Program-made: the position numbers and the translations under genes
DNA from: Streptomyces sp. NBC_00572
GTDB taxonomy: Bacteria > Actinomycetota > Actinomycetes > Streptomycetales > Streptomycetaceae
Length of the DNA: 64,000 nucleotides
Direction: 5' to 3'
Assembly: GCF_026341815.1 (NCBI RefSeq)
Contig: NZ_JAPENX010000004.1
Coordinates: 44,897 to 108,896 of the forward strand
The notes under the pieces: model-generated
What the model saw: the letters and a program-made list of their open reading frames with translations, nothing else
Told to the model about the DNA's origin: nothing
The model's database searches: none
In this document: in pieces, positions 30,897 through 39,774 of the stretch
Position numbering within the stretch: the first letter of the stretch is position 1
How the letters are laid out: each line of letters begins with the position of its first letter

Positions 30897-32179
30897 CCTC
30901 AGACCTTCGGAAGCTGCCGACCGGGTTCGGACGGCTGTGGACCGCTCAGACGGTGTCCTCGCTCGGTGACGGGGTGTCGCATGCCGCGCTGCCCCTGCTC
31001 GCGCTGACGTTGACGCGGGACCCGATGGCGCTCGCCGTCGTCGCGGCCGCCGGAACGCTGCCGTGGCTGCTCTTCGGGGTGCTCGGCGGTGCACTGGTGG
31101 ACCGCTGGGACCGCCGGCGCACGATGTGGGTCACGGACGCGGCGCGTGCGGTGCTCCTCGCGATACCGGCGGCAGCGGCCGCCCTCGACGGGCTGAGCAT
31201 CCCCCTGCTCGCGGGCGTCGCCTTCCTCCTCGGCCTCGGCGGACTCTTCTTCGACACGGCCGCCACGGCCTATCTGCCGGATCTGCTCGGCCGCGACCCC
31301 GCGCTCCTGGAGCGCGCCAACTCCCGCCTGCGCGGCACCCAGACCGCCGCGTCGGGCTTCGCCGGGCCGCCCGCGGGCAGTGCCCTGCTCGCGCTCGGGC
31401 GGGCGGTTCCGCTGCTCGCCGACGCGGTCTCGTTCGCGGTCTCCGCACTGCTCGTACGCTCGCTGCCCGCCTCACCCCGGCCCGTACCGCAGGCCCGTGA
31501 ATCGCTGCTGCGGCAGGCGCGCGCCGGTGCCTCGTACGTGTTCCGGGATCGGCTGCTGCTCGGGCTCGCGCTGCGTCCGGCGGTCGGGAACATCGCCTTC
31601 CTCGCCGTGGAGACCGTGCTCGCCCTCTTCGCTCGCGATCGTCTCGGCATCGGCACCTTCGGCTTCGGCCTGCTCCTCACGGCGGAGGCCACCGGCGGTC
31701 TGCTCGGCGCGGGCATCGCCTCCTTCCTCGGCCGGCGCCTCGGCACCGGCACCGCGCTGACCTGCACGGCAGCAGTCGAGGGACTCGCCATCCTGGGCCT
31801 TGCCGCCGCCCCGAACCCGTACGTCGCCGGTCTCGCGCTCGCCGTCTGCGGAGCGGGCATGGGCGCCACGATGGTGCTCGCCCCCTCCCTCCGGCAGTCG
31901 ATCGTCCCCGCCCACCTGATGGGCCGGGTCGCCTCCACCTCCCGCATGCTCGCCATGTGCGCCGCCCCGTTCGGCGCCTTCCTCGGCGGCTGGCTGGCCA
32001 CCACCTACGACGTCCGCACCCCGCTCTACACCGCCGCCGGCCTCCTCCTCACCATGACCGCCGTCACCGCGACCATGACCAGCAACCGCCGGGTCGAAGC
32101 GGCGCTGCGTGCCGCCGCCCCGGCCGATGATCAAGATCACCCGGAATCCGGGGACCGCGTTCAGGAACGCGCCGTCTAG
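30893..32179 (+). CDS. MFS exporter (MFS_3/EntS-like)
   Basis: A 428-residue membrane protein, GTG start overlapping the ArsR stop. About 12 hydrophobic segments are visible. Family marks are FGRLWTAQTVSSLGDGVSHA at the N-terminus, the loop GGALVDRWDRRRTMWVTD, and in the second half LMGRVASTSRMLAM. This group exports siderophores, macrolides and other drugs. Its own repressor sits upstream, so it may be self-resistance or a general efflux unit unrelated to the polyketide. The MFS remnant 2 kb to the left belongs to the same family. Confidence 0.88.
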   Translation: MTSDLRKLPTGFGRLWTAQTVSSLGDGVSHAALPLLALTLTRDPMALAVVAAAGTLPWLLFGVLGGALVDRWDRRRTMWVTDAARAVLLAIPAAAAALDGLSIPLLAGVAFLLGLGGLFFDTAATAYLPDLLGRDPALLERANSRLRGTQTAASGFAGPPAGSALLALGRAVPLLADAVSFAVSALLVRSLPASPRPVPQARESLLRQARAGASYVFRDRLLLGLALRPAVGNIAFLAVETVLALFARDRLGIGTFGFGLLLTAEATGGLLGAGIASFLGRRLGTGTALTCTAAVEGLAILGLAAAPNPYVAGLALAVCGAGMGATMVLAPSLRQSIVPAHLMGRVASTSRMLAMCAAPFGAFLGGWLATTYDVRTPLYTAAGLLLTMTAVTATMTSNRRVEAALRAAAPADDQDHPESGDRVQERAV

Positions 32180-32323
32180 TGCACCGCGAGGGGCGTTGAG
32201 CCAGCGCCGGTACGGAGGCGGAGTCACGCGACCCACCGCCCACGGGGTCCGGACGGAACAACTCCCCAAGGGTCGGAGCGGAACGGCACCCACGGCTCAG
32301 GGCCGCCGGGTAACGTCCTGATC

Positions 32324-33232
32324 ATGCTCGCGATACGGTTCGACCGTTTCGGCGGTCCCGAAGTGCTCACGCCCGTCGACGTGCCCGTCCCGGTCCCCGG
32401 ACCCGGCGAGACCCTGCTCACCGTGGAGGCGGCCGGCGTCAACTTCGCCGACACGTTGCAGGTGGACGGGTCCTACCTCTCTCCCGACCTGCTTCCCCAC
32501 ATCCCCGGCGGCGAGGTCGTCGGCCGGACCGAGGACGGCCGCCGGGTCCTGGCCAAGGTCACCCACGGATACGCGGAACACGTGGTCGCCCGGGAGTCCG
32601 CTCTGGTCGAGGTCCCCGAGGAACTGGACGCCCCCCGGGCCCTCGCCCTACTGACGCAGGGGCTCACCGCCTGGCACCTGCTGCGCTCCGCGGCCCGGCT
32701 CCAGAACGGCGAGAGCGTCGTCGTGCACTCCGCCGCGGGTGGGGTGGGCAGCCTCGCGGTCCAACTGGCCCGGGAGTTCGGGGCGGGCCGCGTCCTGGCG
32801 CAGGCGTCCACGGCGGAGAAGGAGAAGCTCGCCCTGGAGCTGGGCGCCGACGAGGTCGCCCGGTATCCGCTGGCGCAGCGTGCGGACGTGATCCTGGACG
32901 CCGCCGGCGGCGACCTGTTCGACCACGCGCTCGGCTCGCTCGCCGACTTCGGCCGGCTCGTGACGTACGGCAACGCGTCCCGTACCGCGTTCGCCGCGCT
33001 CGACCCGGCGAAGCTCAGCCGACTCAACGCCGCCGTCGTCGGCTTCTGGCTGCGGCCCACCCTGGCCCGACCGGGTGGCCTGCGCGAGCCGTTGGAGCAG
33101 CTCATCGGGCTCACCCTCCAGGGGAAACTGCGTCCGGTGACCGGCATCGAGTACCCGCTCGCCGAGGCCCGTACGGCCCACGCCGACCTGCTGGAGCGCC
33201 GTACGACAGGCAAGGTCGTCCTGCGCCCCTGA
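32324..33232 (+). CDS. Quinone oxidoreductase-like MDR enzyme (NADPH, zinc-free)
   Basis: A 302-residue medium-chain reductase starting at ATG 32324. Features are a GroES-like N-domain (VEAAGVNFADTLQVDG), VVHSAAGGVGSLAVQLAREF for the nucleotide-binding fold near residue 128, LGADEVARYP, and the C-terminal EARTAHADLLERRTTGKVV. Zn ligands are missing, as in QOR/zeta-crystallin enzymes. It would reduce quinones or activated C=C bonds with NADPH. It is followed by its own terminator and separated from neighbours by about 140 bp, so it looks monocistronic. A tailoring role is possible but not indicated. Confidence 0.85.
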   Translation: MLAIRFDRFGGPEVLTPVDVPVPVPGPGETLLTVEAAGVNFADTLQVDGSYLSPDLLPHIPGGEVVGRTEDGRRVLAKVTHGYAEHVVARESALVEVPEELDAPRALALLTQGLTAWHLLRSAARLQNGESVVVHSAAGGVGSLAVQLAREFGAGRVLAQASTAEKEKLALELGADEVARYPLAQRADVILDAAGGDLFDHALGSLADFGRLVTYGNASRTAFAALDPAKLSRLNAAVVGFWLRPTLARPGGLREPLEQLIGLTLQGKLRPVTGIEYPLAEARTAHADLLERRTTGKVVLRP

Positions 33233-33253
33233 CCGGCCCGAAGCCCTGCCCGG

Positions 33254-33285
33254 CGGACGCGGCGTCCGGCCTGACGCCGCGTCCG
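33254..33285 (+). terminator. Hairpin terminator after the quinone oxidoreductase
   Basis: Perfect 13-bp arms CGGACGCGGCGTC and GACGCCGCGTCCG with a 6-nt loop, 21 nt past the stop codon. Confidence 0.75.
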
Positions 33286-33510
33286 GCCTGGTGCAACAGC
33301 CCCACGCGAAAACAGACCGACCGCGCGGAAAACTGACACTCTCGCCGATACTCCTTTGGCCCGAAGCCGGGCGCCGGTTCAAGCTATGGCCACGAGACGG
33401 CGCGGGGGCAGGTCCTTCATGCCCTGACTGCCCCTGCCCCGTGCCGCCTCACCGCGACTGCTCCGGTGCTCAAGACGCACCGGCCGGAACCGAAAGGCAG
33501 GGGACAGGAC

Positions 33511-34458
33511 ATGCCGGAAGCGACCCGTCCCCCGTCCACCCGATACGCCCCCAATCCGTACGAGGCGGCGGCCCCCGGCACCAGCTCGCACACGACGACG
33601 CCCGGCATCAGCCCGCACACGACGACGCCCGGCATCGGCCCGTCCGCCACGCCGCCCGGCCTCGGCCCCCACCCGGCGGCCCCCGGCATCAGCTCGTACG
33701 CGGCACTCGGCGACAGTTTCACCGAAGGGATCGGCGACGAGACTCCCGGGGGCGAGGTGGTCGGCTGGGCCGACCGGCTCGCCACCCGACTGGCCCGGCA
33801 CTCCCCCACCCCCGAGTTCCGCTACGCCAACCTCGCCGTCCGGGGCCGGCTGCTCGACGAGATAGTCGAGGAGCAGGTGCCGAGGGTGCGGGAGTTCGCA
33901 CCGGACCTGGTGAGTCTGTGCGCGGGCGGCAACGACATCCTGCATCCCGGCAGCTCCCCCGACGACATCGCCGCCCGCTTCGAGGCCGCGGTCACCGAGC
34001 TCACCGGCGCGGCAGGTACGGTCCTGGTCTTCACGGGCTTCGACCCCCGCGACACGCCGGTCCTGCGCAGGCTGCGCGGGAAGATCGCCGTCTACACGGC
34101 CCACATCCGCGCCATCGCCGACCGGCACGGATGCGCGGTGGTCGACCTGTGGTCGCTGCGGGCGATCCAGCATCCGCGTGCCTGGAGCGAGGACCGGCTG
34201 CACCTGTCGTCCCAGGGGCACGAGCAGGTCGCCCGGCGGGCCGCCGACGTCCTCGGTCTTCCACGGCAGCAGGAGCCCGCCTCCGCCTGGGCGGCGGAGC
34301 GCCGGCCGTGGCCGGCGGAACAGCTCCAGGACCTGCGGTGGTTCCGTGCGCACTTCCTTCCCTGGATGGCGCGTCAACTCCGCGGCCAGTCGGCCGGCGA
34401 CGGAATGAGACCGAAGCGTCCCGACCTCTCGCCGCTGGGAAAGGCGACGGCCCCGTGA
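33511..34458 (+). CDS. SGNH/GDSL-family hydrolase
   Basis: A 315-residue protein; ATG 33511 chosen for the AGGGGACAGGAC site immediately upstream. Residues 10-60 are a Thr/Pro/Gly repeat (TTPGIS, TTPGIG, PPGLG, APGIS). The SGNH core follows: SYAALGDSFTEGIGDE (block I Ser), NLAVRGRLLDE (block II Gly), SLCAGGNDILHP (block III Asn), and block V DRLHLSSQGHEQVA (Asp/His). The family covers esterases, lipases and acetylxylan or sugar O-deacetylases. No secretion signal is seen, so it is cytoplasmic. It precedes the replication operon but is separated by 277 bp and a hairpin. Confidence 0.88.
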   Translation: MPEATRPPSTRYAPNPYEAAAPGTSSHTTTPGISPHTTTPGIGPSATPPGLGPHPAAPGISSYAALGDSFTEGIGDETPGGEVVGWADRLATRLARHSPTPEFRYANLAVRGRLLDEIVEEQVPRVREFAPDLVSLCAGGNDILHPGSSPDDIAARFEAAVTELTGAAGTVLVFTGFDPRDTPVLRRLRGKIAVYTAHIRAIADRHGCAVVDLWSLRAIQHPRAWSEDRLHLSSQGHEQVARRAADVLGLPRQQEPASAWAAERRPWPAEQLQDLRWFRAHFLPWMARQLRGQSAGDGMRPKRPDLSPLGKATAP

Positions 34459-34585
34459 CCGCCGACGCCGCCGTCCGCACGACCGTCGCCGTCCTGTCCG
34501 CCGCCCGCAGGCCCCACTGACGTCCCGCCCTCCGGCCGCCGTTCGTGCGGGAACGCCCGCCGGTGCTGTCGGGACTGACGAGGCT

Positions 34586-34625
34586 GCCGGGTGAACCCGG
34601 TCTTCCCCCACCGTGTTCACCCGGC
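34586..34625. terminator. 11-bp inverted repeat between hydrolase and replication operon
   Basis: GCCGGGTGAAC (34586-34596) and GTTCACCCGGC (34615-34625) are perfect arms with an 18-nt spacer. The position 127 bp after the hydrolase stop and 80 bp before the first iterons fits either a terminator or a replication-operon operator. Confidence 0.5.
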
Positions 34626-34705
34626 CCTCGCGACCGTTGTTCACAGGGGCTCACAGGATTTCGCCCGAGCCTCCGCTAACCTACTCGGAGCATATTCCGA
34701 CTTTG

Positions 34706-34769
34706 AGTCGCTTCGGTCGCTGAGAGGAACGCCTCATGCTCCCTGACCTGGGGAAATCACCCAGCGACT
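34706..34769. repeat. Upstream iteron group at the replication operon promoter
   Basis: AGTCGCT at 34706, the variant GGTCGCT at 34715 and the inverse AGCGACT at 34763 flank the start codon of the prim-pol gene. They are the same core as the large array downstream of the operon, so the initiator probably binds here too and autoregulates its own operon. Confidence 0.65.
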
Positions 34770-35860
34770 CAACATGTCGCAGCGAGACCGACCGAGTCGG
34801 CAGCCGCCCGGGGACTCCTCTGGAGATCGCCCTGTGGTGTTCCCAGCAGGGGTGGCCCGTGCATCCTCTCGCGCCCCGTCGCAAGACGCCCAGCGCGAAC
34901 TGCCGGGAGTGTCAGGTCCGTACGCACAAGCCTCAGGACTGTCCCTGCATCCCGTCCGGGCGCTGGTGCCACGGCTTCCACGCGGCCACGACCGACGTCG
35001 CCAGGATCCGCGCCTGGTGGGGGCAGCAGCCCGGCTTCGGCGTGGGTGTGGCCTGCGGCAGCGCCGGTCTCGTCGTCATCGACGTGGACGCACACGACGC
35101 CCTGCCCCCGCAGCGGGAACGGCTGTTGCCCGGGATCCCCATCCCTCCGGCCGTCTCACTGAACGGGCTGCGCCACGGGTTCCACAGCCTCGCCCTGCTC
35201 GCCGCGCTGCGGGGCCAGCCCGATCCGGCCGAGGACTCCACGACCCTGCGCGTCCGCACGCCCTCCGGTGGCATGCACATCTGGTACGCGGCGGAGCCCG
35301 GGCAGGCCTGGCAGTGCTCGGCCGGATCGAGCCCCTCCCGCGCGCTGGCCTGGCAGGTCGACGTGCGCGCCCACGGCGGCTACATCATCGCCCCCGGCAC
35401 CGTCACCGACGCCGGTACCTATACGGCGGTCGGCAGCGCCCGCCATCCCGCACCGCTGCCCGCCTGGCTCGCCCTTGAGCTGGCGCGGACAGGCCACCTG
35501 CCCGCGCTGCCACCCCAGCGTTCCGGATCGCCCGTCCCGCAGCGCGCCCGCGCCGCCGTCATCGCCGCGGGCGGTGGCCGGGCCGTCGTCGGACGCACCC
35601 TGGCCACGGTCCTGGCCGCGGTGTCCGCCTGCGCCTCCGTCCCCGAGGGGGCTGCCTTCAGCGACAAACTCAACCGAGCCGCCTACACCGCGGGCGGGCT
35701 GGTGAGTGCCGGTCATCTGACCGACTCCGACGCCGAGTCCGCGCTGCTGGCCGCCGCGCTCCACGCCCGCCCCACGCAGGAACGGCGGGCCCTGCAGATC
35801 ATCCGCAGCGGGATGAGCGCCGGCCGACAGCGTCCCCTCATGCCGGGAGACTTCTCTTGA
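34736..35860 (+). CDS. Bifunctional DNA primase/polymerase (prim-pol) replication protein
   Basis: A 374-residue protein starting at ATG 34736 with GAGAGGAAC upstream. The prim-pol N-domain begins PLEIALWCSQQGWPVHPLAP and has a Cys-rich insertion (NCRECQ...DCPC), the catalytic acidic motif VVIDVDAHD near residues 114-120, TPSGGMHIWYA near 176, and WQVDVRAHGGYIIAPGT near 205. These match the motif order of archaeo-eukaryotic-type prim-pols on phages and actinomycete plasmids. The rest is helical. It is translationally coupled to the helicase gene (TTGA overlap), so the two probably form the replication initiation complex. Confidence 0.9.
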   Translation: MLPDLGKSPSDSTCRSETDRVGSRPGTPLEIALWCSQQGWPVHPLAPRRKTPSANCRECQVRTHKPQDCPCIPSGRWCHGFHAATTDVARIRAWWGQQPGFGVGVACGSAGLVVIDVDAHDALPPQRERLLPGIPIPPAVSLNGLRHGFHSLALLAALRGQPDPAEDSTTLRVRTPSGGMHIWYAAEPGQAWQCSAGSSPSRALAWQVDVRAHGGYIIAPGTVTDAGTYTAVGSARHPAPLPAWLALELARTGHLPALPPQRSGSPVPQRARAAVIAAGGGRAVVGRTLATVLAAVSACASVPEGAAFSDKLNRAAYTAGGLVSAGHLTDSDAESALLAAALHARPTQERRALQIIRSGMSAGRQRPLMPGDFS

Positions 35861-37368
35861 CCCGCGTACCCGAGCCCCACGACGGACTGTTCGACCCGGC
35901 AGAAGTGGCCCGGCAGATCCTGCTCTCGACCCCGCGTGCCGTACCGTCCCAGACGCCGCCCAGCACCGTGCCGTCCCACGCGACCGAGCACGGCCTGCTC
36001 CCCGACAGTCTCAGCGACCGTGGCAACGCGAAGCTGTTCGTCGCCCTCTACGGACGGGACTTCCGGCACGTCCCCGGTATCGGCTGGTACCGCTGGTCGG
36101 GATACCGCTGGGCCCTGGACGAGGACGACACCGTCGTGTGGGCCGCCGGAGAGATGGCCGAGTCCCTCGCCGAGAGCGACCCCATCAGCCGGTACACCAC
36201 GACGGACCTGCGCCGCCACAAGCGCCGGGCCCTGTCCACCTCCGGCATGAAGGCGATGCTGCTCCAGGCGAAGGCCGCGCCCGGCATGGTGCTCAACGCC
36301 GCGCTCCTGGACGCCGACCCGTACGCCCTGTGCACCCCGAACGGGGTGGTGGACCTCGCCACCGGGCAGCTCTCCGCGCCGGATCCGGACAAACACTTCC
36401 ACTCGCGGGCGACGAGCGTCTCCCCGCGTGCGATGTCCACGCCACGGTGGAACCGGTTCCTCACCGACACGTTCGGCGACGACGAGGACGGTCAGAAGCT
36501 GATCGACTTCCTGCACGAACTCCTCGGCTACTCGATCACCGGCGACGTCGGCGCCCAGATCATGCCGTTCCTGTACGGGCAGGGAAAGAACGGCAAGAGC
36601 GTCCTGCTCGACGTGATGGTCAAACTCCTCGGGGACTACGCCGACGCCGCTCCCCCCGGGTTCCTGATGGCCCGCCCCTTCGAGGGGCACCCCACGGACC
36701 TGGCGGAGCTCCACGGCCGCCGCATCATCGTGTGCTCCGAACTCAAGCCCGGGGACCGGTTCGACGAGGCCCGGGTGAAGCTGCTCACCGGCGGTGACCG
36801 CATCAAGGCCCGCCGGATGCGGCAGGACTTCTTCAGCTTCACCCCGACCCACAAGCTCTGGCTGCTGGGCAACCACCGCCCCGAGGTCGGGACCGGCGGA
36901 TACGCCTTCTGGCGCCGTATGACGCTGATCCCGTTCGAGCGGGTCGTCGCCACGGACCGTCAGATCGACAACCTCGCGGACGTCCTGGTCACCGAGGAGG
37001 GGCCGGGCATCCTGCACTGGCTGATCTCCGGAGCCGGCCTCTACCTCGACGGCCCCCGCGATCTGACGGGGCCCGACCAGGTCCGTACCGCCACGACCGC
37101 ATACGCCGAGACCGAGGACCACACGGGCCGCTTCCTCGGCGAGTGCTGCACACTGCACCCCGCGATGCGCGCCGAGCAGAGGCAGCTGTACAACAGCTAT
37201 ACGGGCTGGTGCCAGATGGAAGGAGCCAATCCTGTCTCCTCCAGGTCCTTCGCCGCCCGTGTCCGTGAAACCATCGGTATCAGCACCCCCAAGCAGATGA
37301 TCTTGTCGAATCAGCGGAAGTTCTACCCGGGCATCGGACTCAACACCGAAGGGGGCGAGACGGTATGA
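35857..37368 (+). CDS. D5/P4-type primase-helicase (SF3 helicase) for plasmid replication
   Basis: A 503-residue protein starting at TTG 35857, inside the previous stop. It has a D5_N-like region and then an SF3 ATPase: Walker A LYGQGKNGKSVLLDV near residue 243, Walker B region RRIIVCSELKPGDRF near 290, sensor-like KLWLLGNHRPEV near 333 and FWRRMTLIPFERVV near 350. A C-terminal winged-helix-like segment follows (SFAARVRETIGIS). It would unwind the origin and support priming by its prim-pol neighbour. The match to phage/plasmid primase, P4 family C-terminal domain is clear. It is coupled to the next gene (ATGA). Confidence 0.92.
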   Translation: MTRVPEPHDGLFDPAEVARQILLSTPRAVPSQTPPSTVPSHATEHGLLPDSLSDRGNAKLFVALYGRDFRHVPGIGWYRWSGYRWALDEDDTVVWAAGEMAESLAESDPISRYTTTDLRRHKRRALSTSGMKAMLLQAKAAPGMVLNAALLDADPYALCTPNGVVDLATGQLSAPDPDKHFHSRATSVSPRAMSTPRWNRFLTDTFGDDEDGQKLIDFLHELLGYSITGDVGAQIMPFLYGQGKNGKSVLLDVMVKLLGDYADAAPPGFLMARPFEGHPTDLAELHGRRIIVCSELKPGDRFDEARVKLLTGGDRIKARRMRQDFFSFTPTHKLWLLGNHRPEVGTGGYAFWRRMTLIPFERVVATDRQIDNLADVLVTEEGPGILHWLISGAGLYLDGPRDLTGPDQVRTATTAYAETEDHTGRFLGECCTLHPAMRAEQRQLYNSYTGWCQMEGANPVSSRSFAARVRETIGISTPKQMILSNQRKFYPGIGLNTEGGETV

Positions 37369-37769
37369 GCGCGCTCATCGAACCCGAGCAGCTCAGCTCC
37401 GAGACAGAACTCGTGTGGCTGGAGGACATCGCTCCGCTCGACTACGTGCGACAGACCCTGGACCGGCTCCCGACCCGCCGGGGCAAACCCGCCTACCACC
37501 GGGCCGGCCGCATGGTCGGCTACGCGATCCTCGGCCCGGACGCCCGCTCATCGCGCGCCTCCGGGACCTTCGTGCGCCGGGTCTTCTGGCTGCTCCCCCA
37601 CGACCGCGACGGGCAGCCCACGGGGCTGTACGCCTCCGGCGCACCCTCCGAGGCCATCGACCCCCGCACCGTGGCCCCCCGCATCAAGGGGTACAAGACC
37701 CAGCGGTCCGAGGGCGGTCCGGAGTCCGCGGCCATGCGGGAGCTGGGCATCACGCTGCCCGAGGCCTGA
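37365..37769 (+). CDS. Third protein of the replication operon (unknown, 134 aa)
   Basis: Starts at ATG 37365, overlapping the helicase stop (ATGA). No known domain is recognised. Visible features are the acidic start EPEQLSSETELVWLEDI, a basic middle (LPTRRGKPAYHRAGRMVGYA), WLLPHDRDGQPTGLYASG and a basic tail (PRIKGYKTQRSEGG). The stop codon lies in the first iteron, so it is physically tied to the origin. A DNA-binding or loading accessory role is plausible from position only. Confidence 0.75.
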   Translation: MSALIEPEQLSSETELVWLEDIAPLDYVRQTLDRLPTRRGKPAYHRAGRMVGYAILGPDARSSRASGTFVRRVFWLLPHDRDGQPTGLYASGAPSEAIDPRTVAPRIKGYKTQRSEGGPESAAMRELGITLPEA

Positions 37770-38198
37770 GTCGCTGGACTGAGTCGCTCAGAGCCACCCT
37801 TGAGTCGCTGTCAGCGACTGAAAACTACGTGCCCAGCGACCGAACTGCCTCGGTCGCTGGGCACGAGCACGTCCGGAGCGCCTCAGCGACTGAAGAAATC
37901 AGCGATTCAGCGACTCTGGAGGGCTTCGGTAGCTGTTCAGTCGCTGCCACATAAGCCCAGGTCAGGAGGGGTTCACCCCTCCCGTTAGCGACCGTAGCGA
38001 CTCAACTTCGGACTTTATGAAGACATTCGCGTGCGCGTGTGCGTGTCATAGATACGAGTCTTGAGTCGCTTCAGTCGCTGTTTTGAAGGTTTTGACCCCT
38101 CTGACCTGCACTTCTTCCAAAGCGACTGACAGCGACTCAAAAATCCTCAGTCGCTGTTCCTTCAGTAGCTGGTGAGTCGCTGCGCCCTCTCAGTCGCT
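37769..38198. repeat. Iteron array, probable plasmid replication origin
   Basis: About 15 exact copies of AGTCGCT (nine forward, six as AGCGACT) plus variants fill 430 bp after the replication operon, often as YCAGTCGCTG or facing pairs such as GAGTCGCTGTCAGCGACTGA at 37803. A 90-bp central gap contains an AT-richer stretch and the GTGCGCGTGTGCGTGT run at 38030. Initiator-binding iterons beside rep genes define many actinomycete plasmid origins. The remainder of this gene-free stretch up to 38290 shows nothing else. Confidence 0.8.
37965..37982. terminator. Hairpin inside the iteron field
   Basis: GGAGGGGT-TC-ACCCCTCC, perfect 8-bp arms with a 2-nt loop, 195 bp past the last replication gene. 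It could end the rep transcript or act as an origin structure. Confidence 0.5.
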
Positions 38199-38295
38199 GG
38201 TCTCTCCAGGCGCCGCTCTCTCTTCCCGCGCTCGCCAGGCGCCCCCGTGGGCCCCCTGCCCTGGCGGCCGTGGGCAGAGGGACGTGGGAACGGAC

Positions 38296-38338
38296 GAGGG
38301 CCGCGTACGGCGGGGGGATTTCGCCGTACACGGCCCTC
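38296..38338 (-). terminator. Terminator of monooxygenase 1
   Basis: Arms GAGGGCCGCGTACGGCG (38296-38312) and CGCCGTACACGGCCCTC (38322-38338) pair with one mismatch, 16 nt beyond the stop codon of the leftward monooxygenase gene. It also shields the origin from that transcript. Confidence 0.75.
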
Positions 38339-38354
38339 GGGAACAGCCGGCGGT

Positions 38355-39539
38355 CTAGAAGAACTCGGTGTCCGGGTCGAGCCCGACCAGGACCCTGCCG
38401 TACGCCTCGAAGCCGCCCAGGGGCGCCATCAGGCCGTGCAGCGCGAGCCCCTGGATGTCCCGGTGGACGCGCTGGAACGGCTGCGAGCGCTGGATGACCG
38501 AAGCCCCGCTGACCGAGTGCAGGGTGTCGACGGCCTCCTTCGCGAGCAGGACCGAGTAGGTGATCTGGCTGCGAAGCTCCACCCGGTCGTTCATCGACAT
38601 CCGCTCACCCGCGTCGGCGACGGCCTGCATGCGCTGGACATAGCTGTCGGCCAACGCCTGGGCAGCGGAGATCTTGTTGGCCGCGGCCGCCACCTGGAAC
38701 TGGATGTACGGGTGAGCCCGCTGCTCCTCCCAGTGCGAGTAGGCGATGCCCTTGCCCGGCAGCCGGTCCAGGAACAGTTCGAGGCCCGCCCGGGCCATTC
38801 CGACGTAGGCCGCCGCCGACAGCGCCATCACATACGCGGTGAGGCCGTACTCCCGGCCGCTCCCCTCGGCGTGCGCCCGGCCGGCGACCTCACCCTCCAG
38901 CACCTCGAAGCCGTCCACGACCCGGTGCGCCGGGACGAAGAGGTCCTTCACGGACGAGGTGCAGCTGCCGGTGCCCGCGGCGGAGGAGACGTCCCAGTCG
39001 TCGGCGATCGTCATATCGTCGGCGCGCACCACCGCGTAGACCTCCTCGTGCACGTCGTCCGTGCGCTCGACGAGGGCGGCGAGAATGTTCCAGTCGGCAC
39101 CGCGGATGCCGGTGTTGAAGCGCCAGCTCCCGTTCAGGACAAAGCCGTCGTCGGTGCGGGTCGCCCGGCCGGTCGGGGTGAAGCCACCGGAGACCTTCAG
39201 AGAACCGCCGCTGGTGGCGTAGATCTCCTCCTGGGCCTGGTCGGGGTACTGGGAGATGATCCAGGCGCTGGATATCCAGGCGTTGGACACCCACCCCGTC
39301 GAACCACAGCCGCGGGCGATCTCGGCGACGACCGCGAACTGGTCGGCGAGCGGCAGGTCCAGCCCGCCGAACCGCTGCGGGACCGCGGACCGGAAGACCC
39401 CGGCCTGGTCCAGCAGCTCGATGTTCTCCTGCGTGAGCCAGCCGCGCTCCTCGGTCGCGCGTCCGTTCTCACGGAGAGTCTGCACACTCTCCCGAACCGC
39501 CTTCAGTACGGTGCCGGCGTCGATGTCGACCGTGGCCAT
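38355..39539 (-). CDS. Acyl-CoA-dehydrogenase-like flavin monooxygenase 1 (group D)
   Basis: A 394-residue protein with ATG 39539 behind GAGGAGG. It has the acyl-CoA dehydrogenase fold pattern of two-component monooxygenases (HsaA, DszC, KijD3 types): LLDQAGVFRSAVPQRFGGLD, CGSTGWVSNAWISSAW, GSWRFNTGIRGADW, AAGTGSCTSSVKDLFVPAHR, and the C-terminal SGASVIQRSQPFQRVHRD. These enzymes use free reduced flavin, here presumably from the reductase at 25.4 kb, to hydroxylate C or N atoms. A same-length paralogue lies at 44.8 kb. The gene sits right after the origin, facing it. Confidence 0.88.
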   Translation of the reverse strand: MATVDIDAGTVLKAVRESVQTLRENGRATEERGWLTQENIELLDQAGVFRSAVPQRFGGLDLPLADQFAVVAEIARGCGSTGWVSNAWISSAWIISQYPDQAQEEIYATSGGSLKVSGGFTPTGRATRTDDGFVLNGSWRFNTGIRGADWNILAALVERTDDVHEEVYAVVRADDMTIADDWDVSSAAGTGSCTSSVKDLFVPAHRVVDGFEVLEGEVAGRAHAEGSGREYGLTAYVMALSAAAYVGMARAGLELFLDRLPGKGIAYSHWEEQRAHPYIQFQVAAAANKISAAQALADSYVQRMQAVADAGERMSMNDRVELRSQITYSVLLAKEAVDTLHSVSGASVIQRSQPFQRVHRDIQGLALHGLMAPLGGFEAYGRVLVGLDPDTEFF

Positions 39540-39650
39540 CCTGCCTCCTCTGCCGCGAATTCATCCGGTTCTGCCGACTGTACTGCCGGCGCATTCAACT
39601 GCTTCCGGAATTCGCTCACACCTCGGTCATTACCGGGACTATCAATTGAT

Positions 39651-39666
39651 GAGCGCCCGGTTACCG
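39651..39666. promoter_or_regulatory. Copy of shared 16-bp cluster motif
   Basis: GAGCGCCCGGTTACCG lies 112 bp upstream of monooxygenase 1. It differs at three positions from the inverse of the 46081-46096 site upstream of monooxygenase 2, and is related to the repeat at 25223-25260. It may be a binding site of the cluster activator. Confidence 0.35.
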
Positions 39667-39774
39667 ATATCTGGGAATCTTGAATCTTTTCATGACCTGG
39701 CGACCTCACGACCTCATGGTCTTGCCGACCTCATGACCTTGCGACCCCGACGACCCCACGATCGTGGGTACGGG

